From Eurosta solidaginis (taxonomy: Eukaryota > Arthropoda > Insecta > Diptera > Tephritidae), in NCBI RefSeq assembly GCF_040869045.1, contig NC_090321.1, forward strand, positions 133,477,689 through 133,541,688: 64,000 nt of DNA. The letters are read 5' to 3'. Shown here one piece after another: positions 31,990 through 42,009 of this stretch. The stretch's first letter is position 1. Every line of letters starts with the position of its first letter. Under the pieces are notes generated by a model, which saw only the letters and a list, made by a program, of their open reading frames with translations, had not been told where the DNA came from and ran no database searches. Both the position numbers and the translations under genes were made by a program.

Positions 31990-32370
31990 TGCTGGAAAAA
32001 CACAGAAATAATTAAAATTAATCAAAAATAATAATTTAATTATATTAATTATGTAATTTAAATAATCAAAATTAATTGATTTTAATCAAATAATTATATT
32101 AGTTATGTAATTAAAAATAATCAAAATTAATTAAAACAATCAAATAATTATGTTTATCATTCCATAAGAAAAACGAAAATATAATTAAAAATAATCAACA
32201 TTGTTTGTATTAATTATGTAATTAAAAATAATTAATTAAATTATTACACATTTTTTATGAAAATAATTAATTAATAATCATTAAAAGGGCATACCTACTG
32301 GTACTTAATCATTAAACAATTGGCCTAGGAAAACTCATTATAATTAATAATCATTAAAATTTTTAATCAT
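31990..32370. repeat. hAT right subterminal AT-rich repeat zone
   Basis: Repeats of AAAATAATCAAAATTAATT type, the counterpart of the left zone at 30340-30700. Confidence 0.6.
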
Positions 32371-32393
32371 TATTTAACAGGTCTGGTTTGAAC

Positions 32394-33407
32394 ATTGCAC
32401 CAAATTCGTTTTCAAGAATGATGACCATCGAATTTTCAGGAATTCCACCTAATGTAGCTTTTCTTTATGTATACGACATTATAGTCATTGGCTGTAGCGA
32501 ATCCCATCACATTAAAAATTTGTCTAAAGTATTCGATACTTGTAGATCATTCAACCTTAAGCTCAATCCAAATAAATATAATTTTCTAAGACCGGAAGTA
32601 ACATTCCTAGCACACAAATGCTCAGCTGAAGGTTTATCACCAGACGATTCAAAAGTAGATGCAATTCGTAACTATACTAAGCCAACAGACAAAGACGCTG
32701 TAAGACGGTTTGTAGCTTTAGCTAACTACTACAGACGCTTTATTCCAAACTTTGCATCTCTGGCAGCACCTTTGAATAGACTGAACAGAAAAAGAGTAGA
32801 ATTTAACTGGGACAGTGCTGTGATAGAGCATTTGATGCATTAAGAGCATCCCTAATGTCACCAAAGCTACTACAATACCCAGATTTTTCCAAACAGTTTA
32901 TCATTACAGTAGATGCATCTAAAACGGGGTGTGGAGCAATACTCAGTCAAGAACACCAAGGCACCCATATGTTATGCGTCAAAATCCTTTAATGAGGCAG
33001 AAAAAAAGAAAGCCATCATTGAGTTGGAACTATTAGCCATTTATTTCGCCATTAAACAATTCAGACCATGTGTTTATGGAAATCACTTCATTGTGAAATC
33101 AGATCACAGGCCCTTAGTCTATTTAGTTACTATGAAAGACCCATCTTCAAAACTTTCTAGAATTAGACTTGAGTTGGCAGAATACAATTTCACAATAGAG
33201 TACATAAAGGGAAAATCAAATGTAGGAGCTGATGCACTTTCTCGTATAACCATTGGCGTAATAAAAGAATCAACCAAAAATATACTTGCAGTTCAGACTA
33301 GGGCCATGAGTAAGAAAAAAGATAAATGTACTTCTATCGAAAATATATACTTATGTGAAAATATACAAACATTAAATGTTTATAATAAATTCACTCATAA
33401 CTTTTGA
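32394..33407 (+). pseudogene. Gypsy-2 RT C-terminal part and RNase H
   Basis: RT continues with IAPNSFSRMM. The catalytic motif reads FLYVYDIIVIG, so the expected Y-x-D-D has Tyr in place of the first Asp. Next come FDTCRSFNLKLNPNK, RRFVALANYYRRFIPNFA, and a frame change near 32835. RNase H shows FIITVDASKTGCGAILSQ in one frame, then CYASKSFNEAEKKKAIIELELLA, FIVKSDHRPLVYL and SNVGADALSRI in the next. The loss of the catalytic Asp, together with the shift, means no active enzyme. Confidence 0.8.
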
Positions 33408-33409
33408 AA

Positions 33410-34690
33410 AAAAATTCCTCGTATCAGATCAGAAATATTTCATGATAAAAACAAAAATTGTTTAAGAATATGCGCGCATATAAAGCATAAAAGAACAATT
33501 TTACTTGATTTTGAATTTTCTAACGAAATAAAGAATTTCGATACTTTACTTTCGAGACTGGAAACAGAAGCCGGAAAACTTAATATTAAGGAAAAAGAAT
33601 GGCCAAAAAATGATTTAATTTTCAAATACATTACAATTACACATTTTAAAGACAGAGGAAATAAGATTTTATAATTTTTAAAAATTATTTTAATGGATCC
33701 AATTGAAACCGCCATTGATCAGGAACAAAAATCAAAATTATTAGCAATTTATCACAATGATCCCATCACTGGAGGTCACTGTGGAATGAAAAAGCTATAT
33801 GCCAAATTACGAAACAAATTTTACTGGAAAAACATGACAAAAGACATAGCTAGTTATGTTAGGAAATGCGAAAAATGTCTTTTGAACAAAGTCAAAATAG
33901 GAAATAAAGAAGAACTCGTTCTAACTCTTACTCCTAAATAAACCTTTCGATATTGTTGTAATTGACACAATAGGCCAATTGCCAGAATCGAGATATGGTA
34001 GTAAGTTCGCACTTACCATAATTTGCGATCTGACAAAATACTTAGTTACAATATCAATGCCGGATAAAAGTGCAAAAAAAAATCGCGTCAGCACTACTCG
34101 AAAGCTGTATTTTAACAAATGGTGCTATGAAATCCACTGAATTTAAAAATGAAATCTTTGCAAATTTAACCAGCTTATTAAATATTAATCACAACTTTTC
34201 TACACCATATCATCAAGAAACTGTAGGAACGGTCGAACGAAACCATAGAGTTTTTAATGAGTACCTACGTGCGTACTTAAATGATTCTTTTGATGATTGG
34301 GATACATATTTGAAATATTTTACGTTTTGGCATAACACAACGCCAAATACGGTATTCGACAATAAACTTACTCCTTTTGAACTAGTTTTCGGTAAAAAGG
34401 CCATCTTGGCATCGGAATTGAAGAACCAAACAATCGAACCAATTTACAAAATCGAAGATTATTAAAAAGAAGTAAAGTATAGAATGCAAAAATGTCACTC
34501 CTTGGCAAAAGAATTAGTAGATAAACACAAAATAAGAAATAAGGATGCATACGACAAAAATGAACAACCCATCATAATAAACATAAACGATATGATTTTA
34601 GTTCAAAAAAAACCGCGTGAAAAACATAGAAACATATACCAGAGCCACTATTTAGTAACTAATATAGATAGTGTAAATGTAACCATTTGA
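33410..34690 (+). pseudogene. Gypsy-2 integrase
   Basis: The zinc-binding part is clear: HNDPITGGHCGMKKLYAKLR followed by VRKCEKCLLNK (HHCC). A stop near 33941 and a frameshift near 34070 cut the catalytic core. The core shows VVIDTIG (first Asp), then the run to STPYHQETVGTVERNHRVFN with the Glu. The middle Asp segment seems shortened. The C-terminus runs to NDMILVQKKPREKHRNIYQ in a further segment after a stop at about 34463. It is an old, inactive copy. Confidence 0.78.
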
Positions 34691-35351
34691 AAGCAAAAAA
34701 TACAAAACGGTACATAAAAACCGCGTAAGAGGAGTACCTAGATAGATATAATCAATTGTACCCAATTTCATTTTGAGATAGCCAAAAATTAAAATTTTAG
34801 CAAATTTAAACAAAAACACATCATACTGTAAAAACATACTTAATTTAAGTAAAGGAAACAAACAAAATGTATGTATAACTAGTATACAAAATCTATAAAA
34901 ATGAAATTTTGAATTACCAAAAACTGTACACAAAAATAGAATAAAGTTTACCAATAACTATTAGTTTATATTTAGTTCATTATGTACACAAAATATTTTA
35001 CAAACAGCCATTAAGGTACAAATAAAAATAACAAAAATATATATATACCTTTCCTAATACATAGCAAAAAAAAGCAAAAAAAAAAAAACAAAAATTCTTC
35101 ATCATCGAATTGTATCATACAAAAACATAAAACAAAAAGAAATAAATAAATACAAATGCAACGTTAGGGAATTTAAATGTCCAAAATAACTCTTGTTTAA
35201 CCATACAAATCGTAAAATTGCTTCGAATGAACGAATCTCATAAAGGAAGTGCACCCTAATATTTTCGTTCATCCGAACCGATTTATATGCTAAAGAAGAA
35301 TATGGCAATTGTGATCGTCAAATTGCCACATTCTTCTTTTCAAAGGAAGGA
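34691..35351. other. AT-rich 3' region of Gypsy-2
   Basis: No gene seen. Poly-A stretches are frequent. It ends in the purine-rich AAAGGAAGGA just before the LTR-like block. Confidence 0.4.
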
Positions 35352-35650
35352 TGATGTAAGGATAATAATATAAGCTAGTCTATGGGACGTGAGCATAAGT
35401 ACATTTGACAGGCGCAGGTAGTTGGCAACGCGCATGTCAAATGGACTGCAGCCCACGTCAAAAATATAATAGATACACAGAAGAATTTTACACTCATCCC
35501 GAGCGGACGTGCTTCAGAAAAATATGGTGGCAAATAAAGTTTGGTGCATAAAAATTATATATATTTGCGTGGTCTTTATTTTAAAGGAAGAATGGCGGTG
35601 ATTTCCGCCAAGCCAATTATTTCCCTGTAAAGGTAATTAACATTGCATCA
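35352..35650 (+). repeat. Candidate LTR (Gypsy-2 3' LTR or Copia 5' LTR)
   Basis: It starts with TGATGTAA after a purine tract and ends with TTGCATCA, giving imperfect inverted ends (TGATGTAA / TGATGCAA). An AATAAAG signal lies near 35536. Position fits the 3' LTR of Gypsy-2, yet a Copia fragment follows within 150 bp, so the owner is unclear. No second copy exists in the window to confirm it. Confidence 0.4.
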
Positions 35651-35693
35651 GTTTGGAGGCGGCGCCCTCCACGGCGAAGGCAGGGTGGCCTAA

Positions 35694-35801
35694 GTAATAA
35701 TTGCAGCTTCAACTTTAATCGAGGCACGAGGTCCTTAATAATTGCAGCTCCAACTTTAATCGAGGCACGAGGTCCTCAATAATTGCAGCTTCAACTTTAA
35801 C
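35694..35801 (+). repeat. 41-bp minisatellite, about 2.6 copies
   Basis: The unit starts TTGCAGCTTCAACTTTAATC and recurs at 35701, 35742 and 35783 with one or two substitutions. It lies just upstream of the Copia fragment. Confidence 0.9.
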
Positions 35802-35803
35802 TA

Positions 35804-36345
35804 TTGCGGCAGGTAATGCCGACTCCACACAAGCAATCCGTATTTTGTACTAATATATCTGAGACTGATGACCCTGTTAGCTTTGAGGATGCAGCTAAAG
35901 GTGCTGATGCTTGGTCAAACGCAATGACGGCTGAGATGGATTCACATAAATTAAACAAAACATGGTTTCTCACTGATCTTCCCGCACATAAGAAAGCCAT
36001 AGCTTCTAAGTGGGTATTCAAAACAAAACGAAACGCTGATGGCGAAATCGTACGTCATAAGGCTAGGCTGGTATTCAAGGGATATTCGCAAAAGCAGGGA
36101 ATCGACTATACTGAAACTCTCGCACCTGTTGTCAGGTATAATTCGATACGATTCTTATTTTCTTTGGCTGCAAAGCATGATATGGATGTATACCAACTCG
36201 ATGCAGTGACTGCTTTCCTGAATGCGGATTTGCAGGAGGAGGTATACATGAAGCAGCCTGCGGGTTTTGACGATGGCACGGGTAGAGTATGCCGGTTGGT
36301 GAAATCCTTGTACGCCCTTAAGCAGGCGAGTCGAATATGGAACAA
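35804..36345 (+). pseudogene. Copia-type reverse transcriptase fragment
   Basis: About 180 codons of a Ty1/Copia RT. It begins near DPVSFEDAAKG and has WSNAMTAEMDS, NKTWFLTDLP, ASKWVFKTKRN, KARLVFKGYSQ, DYTETLAPVVR, DVYQLDAVTAFLNADLQEEVYM with the first catalytic Asp, and ends after LYALKQASRIWNKKL. The YVDD block, RNase H, gag and integrase are absent. The frame is open but starts and ends abruptly, so it is a fragment of an element. The sequence from 36346 to 36410 is unrelated. Confidence 0.88.
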
Positions 36346-36812
36346 AAAACTCTATATTACATTATTATGTTATTTCTTCTATATTATTCTACTATTTCCC
36401 CCGCAACTCACCTAGGTGTTGAACAGATAACCTCTTCCCCTTAGCTCTGGATTCTGGCGTAAGCCCGCCGGTTTGAGAAGGGGGGCATGGCGATGTGCTC
36501 TTCGGAACACACCCACGAAGTAGCGTGCAATTCCTGGGGGCGGTGGTGTCCAGCGGCACGACGCGAAAGAAAAAATGCGCGAAATCATTACTATGTATCT
36601 TGAAATTCGCATTTTTTCTCGTTTTCGCATGGCCAGCACTCTGTATAGCGACAGCGAATGTCAAGCAGCCGTGAGTTTCCCATTTTTCTTGCTACAGCTA
36701 ATAGGCATTCGCATTGTTAAAATATGTACATATGTATAAATTGACATCTTTGTATTCATTGTACATCTATATAATATCTAGGGCAACTCTAAAGACTAAA
36801 CAAACACAAAAG
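36346..36812. other. Unassigned spacer
   Basis: No gene, RNA or known repeat recognised. It is moderately GC-rich to about 36560, then AT-rich. Confidence 0.3.
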
Positions 36813-37465
36813 TAACAATTTGAAATCCTAGCGGACTTCATGGCAACACACCCAGGTTTGGCCAAAGGGTTACTTAAGACACCCATTGCAAAAAGAGCGG
36901 CCAATAATTTATGGAAGAGAGTAACTTCCCAACTAAATGCAGCTGGACCACCGATGCGTGATATGGCCGACGGGAAAAAAGTAGGTTGTTTGATATATTT
37001 GTACTTTTTAGTTCCAAAATAGGATTAATATAATTTTTAAGTTTGGGCTGACTACAAATTCCATTTGAAGGCAAAAATGTGTGGCAACAAACCAATATTG
37101 CTGGTACTGGGGGCGGTCCGCTTGCTTACTCCTCACTCACCAAACTGGAACAGCAAGCTAGCGTGTTGCTATCAATGAACCAAGATGTGAGCTGGATAGG
37201 TGGCACGAAGGAGTTTAAGGTGCGTCAGACTATAACGGAAGTACAAAGCGAAGTTTTAGAAGCGGCTTTTAAAGACAACAGCGATTCACTCGAAATGAAC
37301 GATCAGGAGAACGAGGAAGCTTCCTGCAGCCATTCGGTGCTTACTTCACGCAAGAAGCAAAGCCCATTGGAAAAGCAAGTGGACAACCAAATTTTATACC
37401 AAAACAACTCAATAAAAGTCCTAAACGAAATGAATAATAATTTGAAAACATTACCAAAAATATGA
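36813..37465 (+). pseudogene. Zeste-like Myb/SANT-domain protein, two exons, frame-broken
   Basis: Exon 1 (about 36813-36980) reads FEILADFMATHPGLAKG, AKRAANNLW and LNAAGPPMRD, matching the Myb/SANT-like DNA-binding domain of the regulatory protein zeste type, found in fly genes and in transposon-linked genes. A 61-bp intron (GTAGGT..TTTTAAG, 36981-37041) follows. Exon 2 reads VWADYKFHLKAKM and TGGGPLAYSSLTKLEQQ, then a polar tail ending KTLPKI. Strict GT-AG splicing gives a frameshift at the junction. A second shift lies between KAKM and TGGGP. It is therefore likely a decayed copy that once bound DNA. Confidence 0.65.
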
Positions 37466-37549
37466 AAATCAAATTAAAAATAGAAAAACAAAAGCTAAAT
37501 TTGTCCATAATCAAAAAATGAACCGTGAGAATTTAAGATCAATATAAAA

Positions 37550-38660
37550 GAAGTAAAGATGTCCAAGTTCATTCGGGTGTAACCGAACATCAATTGTGCA
37601 TTTCATTTCAGATAAAATACTTTTCTACATAACACGTGGCACCGCCCGTTTAAAAAAAATGTCTCCCCATTTCCTCTTACAATAAAACTTGATAAGTGAA
37701 ATACCATTGATTCAAAACTATTTTTTGTTAAGTTATAGCTTATTATTCTAGTCTACGACCCTTTTAAATTTGTTTTATATCTAAGTCTTTAAACGATCCC
37801 GTCCATTTTTACTAGAAATATGTTCTGCTATAAGGAAAATATGTGTACACAATTTCATTACGATCCGTTAATCGATGGCTCCCGAAACATAGAAAATTGC
37901 TTAGGCATAAAAGGGGCGGTGCCACGCCCATTTTTTGAAATTTGAGATTTTTCCTATTTATTATTATAAATCCACTTGGGAAGTGAAATACCATTGATAT
38001 AAAGCTCTTTTTTGCAAAGATATAGCTTATTTTATTCGTCTACTACCCTTTGAAAAATATTTTATATAGAAGTGGGCGTGGTCCTTAACCGATTTCTTTA
38101 ATTTTCTTCAACGCATTCCTTATAGTAAAGGCAACCTCTCTGCCGTATTTTGTTACGACAGGTTTAACGATTTTTGATTTGTGATTAATAATATTTGTAA
38201 AATATATTTTATCACAATTGTCGCGCGGTACCACGCCCATTTTAAAAATTTTTTTCAAATTTTTATCAAGAGTCTCTATATCAGTCCACACGTCAAATTT
38301 CAAAATTTCAGGTATATTATTTACTAAATAATCAGGTTTTTTGTGTTTTCTAAAATGTTATATATATATAAAGTGGGCGTGGTTTTGATCCGATTTCGCT
38401 CATTTTCAGTACCAACTATTCTGGGTCCAGATAAGCTCGTGTACCAAATTTAGTGAGGATATCTCAATATTTACTCAAGTTATCGTGTTAACGGACAGAC
38501 GGACGGACGGACATGGCTCAATCAAATTTTTTTTCGATACTGACGCTTTTAATGTATGGAAGGCTTCCATCTCGATTCCTTTATACCTGTACAACCAAAA
38601 GTTATCCAATCAAAGTTAATATACTCTGTGTGCAAAGCACGCTGAGTATAAAAAGCAAGA
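37550..38660 (+). repeat. Dispersed fly repeat, copy A
   Basis: Non-coding, with recurring phrases: AAGTGGGCGTGGT, CTCAAGTTATCGTGTTAACG, GACGGACGGACGGACATGG, and a CAAAGCACGCTGAGTATA end. Shorter internal repeats (TACCATTGATATAAAGCTC-like) occur at about 37700 and 37995. A related copy in the same orientation is at 56150-56690 and an opposed one starts near 38735. I have seen this type of sequence widely in fly genomes but will not name it. Confidence 0.75.
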
Positions 38661-38734
38661 GGTTCGGAGCTTTGTTGATTAATTCCTTGCTCGTAAAAGA
38701 GCGGTCTAAGACTAATCTTTGGATGATCCATTTT

Positions 38735-40810
38735 TATACTCAGCTGAGCAGAGCTCACAGAGTATATTAATTTTAATCGCATAACGGTAATCCGTAACGG
38801 CATATACTAATCGAGATAGATATAAGAAAAAAAATAAATAAATGTAAGGCGCGATAACCTCCGAAGAGATCTAAGGCCGAGCTTCTCTTCCAATTTGCGT
38901 CGTGCTCCTCTTGATTTTCCCTACAAATTGGCCGGACGGGACCTACATGTTTTATGCCGACTCCGAACGGCATCTGCAAGGCAGATGAGTTTTCACTGAG
39001 AGCTTTTTCATGGCAGAAATACACCCGGAGCGCTTGCCAAACACTGCCGAGGGGCGACCCCGCTTAGAAAAATTTTCTTCTAATTGAAAAACCTTATTTC
39101 TAAAATGTTGATGTTGCTTTGCCCGGGGTGCGAACCCAGGGCATACGGTGTGGTAGGCGGAGCACGCTACCATCACACCACGGTGGCCGCGAGATAGATA
39201 TAGACTTCTATACATCAAAATGATCTGGGCGAAAAAAGGAATTCATCTAGCCATGTCCGTCCGTCCGTTAACACGATAACTTGAGTAAATTTTGAAGTAT
39301 CCTGATGAAATTTGGTATGTAGGTTCCTGGGCACTCATCCCAGACCGCTATTTAAAATGAACGAAATCGGACAATAACCACGCCCACTTTTTCGATATCG
39401 AAAATTCGGAAAAACCGAAAAAGTGCGATAATTCATTACAAAATACGGATAAAGCGATGAAACTTGGTAGGTGGGTTGACCTTATGACGCATAATAGAAA
39501 ATTAGTAAAATTTTGGACAATGGGCGTGGCACAGCCGACCTTAAATGCCATAAGTCGAAAAAAAATTTACCAATCCTTGTGAAATTTGGTAGGGGCATAG
39601 ATTCTATGAGGATAACTGTTTTCTGTGAAAAAGGGCGAAATCGGATGAAGCCACGTCCAGTTTTTATACACAGTCGACCGTCTGTCTTTCCGCTCGGCCA
39701 TTAACATGATAACTTAAGCAAAAATCGATATATCCTTACTAAACTTAGTTCACATACTTATCTGAACTCACTTTATCTTGGTTTAAAAAATGGCCGAAGC
39801 CCGACCATGACCACGGCCACTTTTTCTATATCGACAACTACGAAAAATGAAAAAATGGCATAGTTCTATACCAAATATGAAAAAAGGGGTGAAGCATGGT
39901 AATTGGATTGGTTTATTGACGCAAAATATAACTTTAGAAAAAACTTTGTAAAATTTGTGTGACACCTAACATATTAAGTAGAAGAAAATGAAAAAGTTCT
40001 GCAGGGCGAAATCAAAAGCCCTTGAAATCTTGGCAGGAATATTGTTCGTGGTATTACATATATAAATAAATTAGCGGTACCCGACAGATGATGTTCTGGG
40101 TCACCCTGGTCGATATCTCGAAAACGCCTTCCTTCACATATACAACTAAGGACCACTCCCTTACAAAACCCTCATTAATACCTTTAATTTGATGCCCGTA
40201 TCGCACTGTTACATACATACATATATCTTGCATGCATTCTCAACGTTTCTCACGCTGCAGTGCATTTGACACTCTGCTTATGTGGTAAGTATAAATGTGA
40301 TTATAATAAGCAATATCAACATAATTACGTTCCCACAGGCAGGCAAGCAAGCGAAGCCCGTGCGATATATGAGCCACGCTTATGCACCAGCGACCGTGCG
40401 AACGGTTGCTATGTACAAACGTTTACATCGCTCATGCAATATGTATGTACGTATGATTAGTATATAGGAACTTTAATCCATAAGAATTTATATAGAATAT
40501 TTTAGTATAAATAAGCCGAAATTTACTGAATAAAGTCAATTCAATCTTGGTGCCGCTTAACTGGCACTTCCCAAATTTAATTTCTTTTAATGCCATCCTA
40601 CAGTGCAAACACATTATAGAGTAACCCCTGGTCCACCTATATGGCGATATCTCGAAAAGGTGTCCACCTATAGAACTAAGGCCCATCCCTTTTAAATAAT
40701 CATTAACACTTTTCATTTGATACCCATATCGTACAAACACATTATAGTCACCCCTGGTCCACCTTTATGACGATATCTCGAAAAGGCGTCCACCTATAGT
40801 ATAAAAGGTG
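38735..40810 (-). repeat. Dispersed fly repeat, copy B (opposed), split by a SINE
   Basis: Reverse-oriented relative of copy A: CTCAGCTGAGCAGAGCTCAC near the start, GTCCGTCCGTTAACACGATA at about 39257, then phrases like ACCACGCCCACTTT and GGTCCACCT..CGATATCTCGAAAA at about 40090, 40640 and 40760. The last two are a direct repeat with a period of about 127 bp. The SINE at 38825-39189 is inserted near its left end. Confidence 0.65.
38825..39189 (-). mobile_element. tRNA-derived SINE, copy 2
   Basis: Target duplication CGAGATAGATATA lies at 38812-38824 and 39190-39202. On the minus strand it has the same head (GGCCACCGTGGTGTGATGGT), a B box GGTTCGCACCC, the same body as 14703-15070, and an A/T-rich tail at the low-coordinate end. 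Confidence 0.92.
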
Positions 40811-41467
40811 AAAAATGAATAGAGTGTTTGTGAGGTGTAAGTGTGAATGAGTGAGTGAATCTTTATTCAAATATTGTTAGCTTATTTATACTAAATTATT
40901 CTAAACATATTCTTACATACATATTTGCTTTAAACATACATACGTACTTAGTCTAAACATATTCTTACATACATATTTACTTTAAACATACATACGTATA
41001 CCTACATACAAACCGACACAAATATGTGCCTACATATTTGTGTTGAGTTGTGACGTCTGTGGGAAATGCAATATCAGCAAATTTTCCTAAATGCAAATTT
41101 GGTTTAGTTGCGCGGTGTACACACATCTGTATTAAATCGTGTGAATTGCGCTATCAGCAACAATTAGTAAATGCCCCGTTTTGTGTTGATTAAAATTTAG
41201 ACTCTTTTTGTTACAGGATAGCACATTAACTGGTTTACTCATTTGGCATTGAAATTGTTGGCTGTTTACACTACATCTCCCTTTTTTTTCAAAATGCTTA
41301 TGCATTTTGCGAATGCATAAGCATTCTATTTTTATTTAGTTAAATATAAATTAATTCTATATTTTATATTTTATGTTTATAGGTTGAAAATTTACTTATT
41401 CTATTAATGTAAGTCTATTTTTGTATATTATTATTTTCTTATTGTTTTGATAACACCATCTTCTATG
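40811..41467. other. AT-rich flank left of the LTR
   Basis: No gene seen. Short repeats of CTTACATACATATTT and AAACATACATACGTA occur at 40910-41010. The last five bases, CTATG, are the target duplication of the LTR element that follows. Confidence 0.4.
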
Positions 41468-42009
41468 TGTTTAGGCCACAGGCCTAAATATATCCCCCCC
41501 CCCCCCCCCCCCCCCCACCTCGTAGCATAACTTTCTTTGGTTATTTTCCTTCGTTACTACCACCCACATATTCTTGTGATCACTATACACACAGGCATGT
41601 GTGAGTGGTAGTACGTCTGTATCTTAGATTTTTACCGCTGTGAGCCCGCGGTACAGCAATTTTGTTGCCGGGAAACCCAACGAAGGAGCTGTATCGTGGG
41701 TTCATCGGCTCATGTAGCAAAGAGTCTCGTCCTCTTTAAATCCAGCAGCCAGCAAAGGTACACGCAATCGCCCGTTCACGTAAGTTATAATTTCCTGAAA
41801 TATACTTAATATTTTAAACTTTCACAACATTTGTTAACATTTTCCTTAACACTTGTTGTATTTATACACATCGAATAAAAAAAACACTGTGAATTCCTTT
41901 TTATTAATACGAAACCCTTTTGGTGTTTTTATTTTCTTCCTCTTTTTTCGCCTTAACTAATCTTTAACAAATACGTGTGTGAGCGCCGTTGCCACCACGC
42001 ATTTGTACA
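41468..42009 (+). repeat. LTR of the composite BEL/Pao element, left copy
   Basis: 542 bp, TG..CA bounded. It contains a (C)23 run at 41494-41516 and an AATAAAAAAA signal near 41875. It is nearly identical to the right copy; differences are mostly single substitutions and the length of the C run. Confidence 0.9.

Larger units (their letters stand above)
30317..32385 (+). mobile_element. hAT-superfamily DNA transposon, degraded
   Basis: It is flanked by 8-bp duplications GTTTGAAC (30309-30316 and 32386-32393), the hAT hallmark. Terminal inverted repeats are GAGACCTGTTAAAT on the left and CAGACCTGTTAAAT (reverse complement) on the right, with the first base differing. Internal coding matches a hAT transposase remnant with the C-terminal dimerisation motif. 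Both subterminal regions are made of AATTA/AATAATCA-type repeats. Confidence 0.9.
30159..35351 (+). mobile_element. Gypsy-2: degraded Ty3/Gypsy pol split by a hAT transposon
   Basis: RT starts abruptly at the end of the Gypsy-1 LTR, is cut at 30316, resumes at 32394, and continues through RNase H and integrase to about 34690. The remainder to 35351 is AT-rich 3' sequence ending in a purine tract AAAGGAAGGA. Motif style suggests the mdg3/Micropia group, but this is a weak call. Gag, protease and the first half of RT are missing. Confidence 0.8.
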
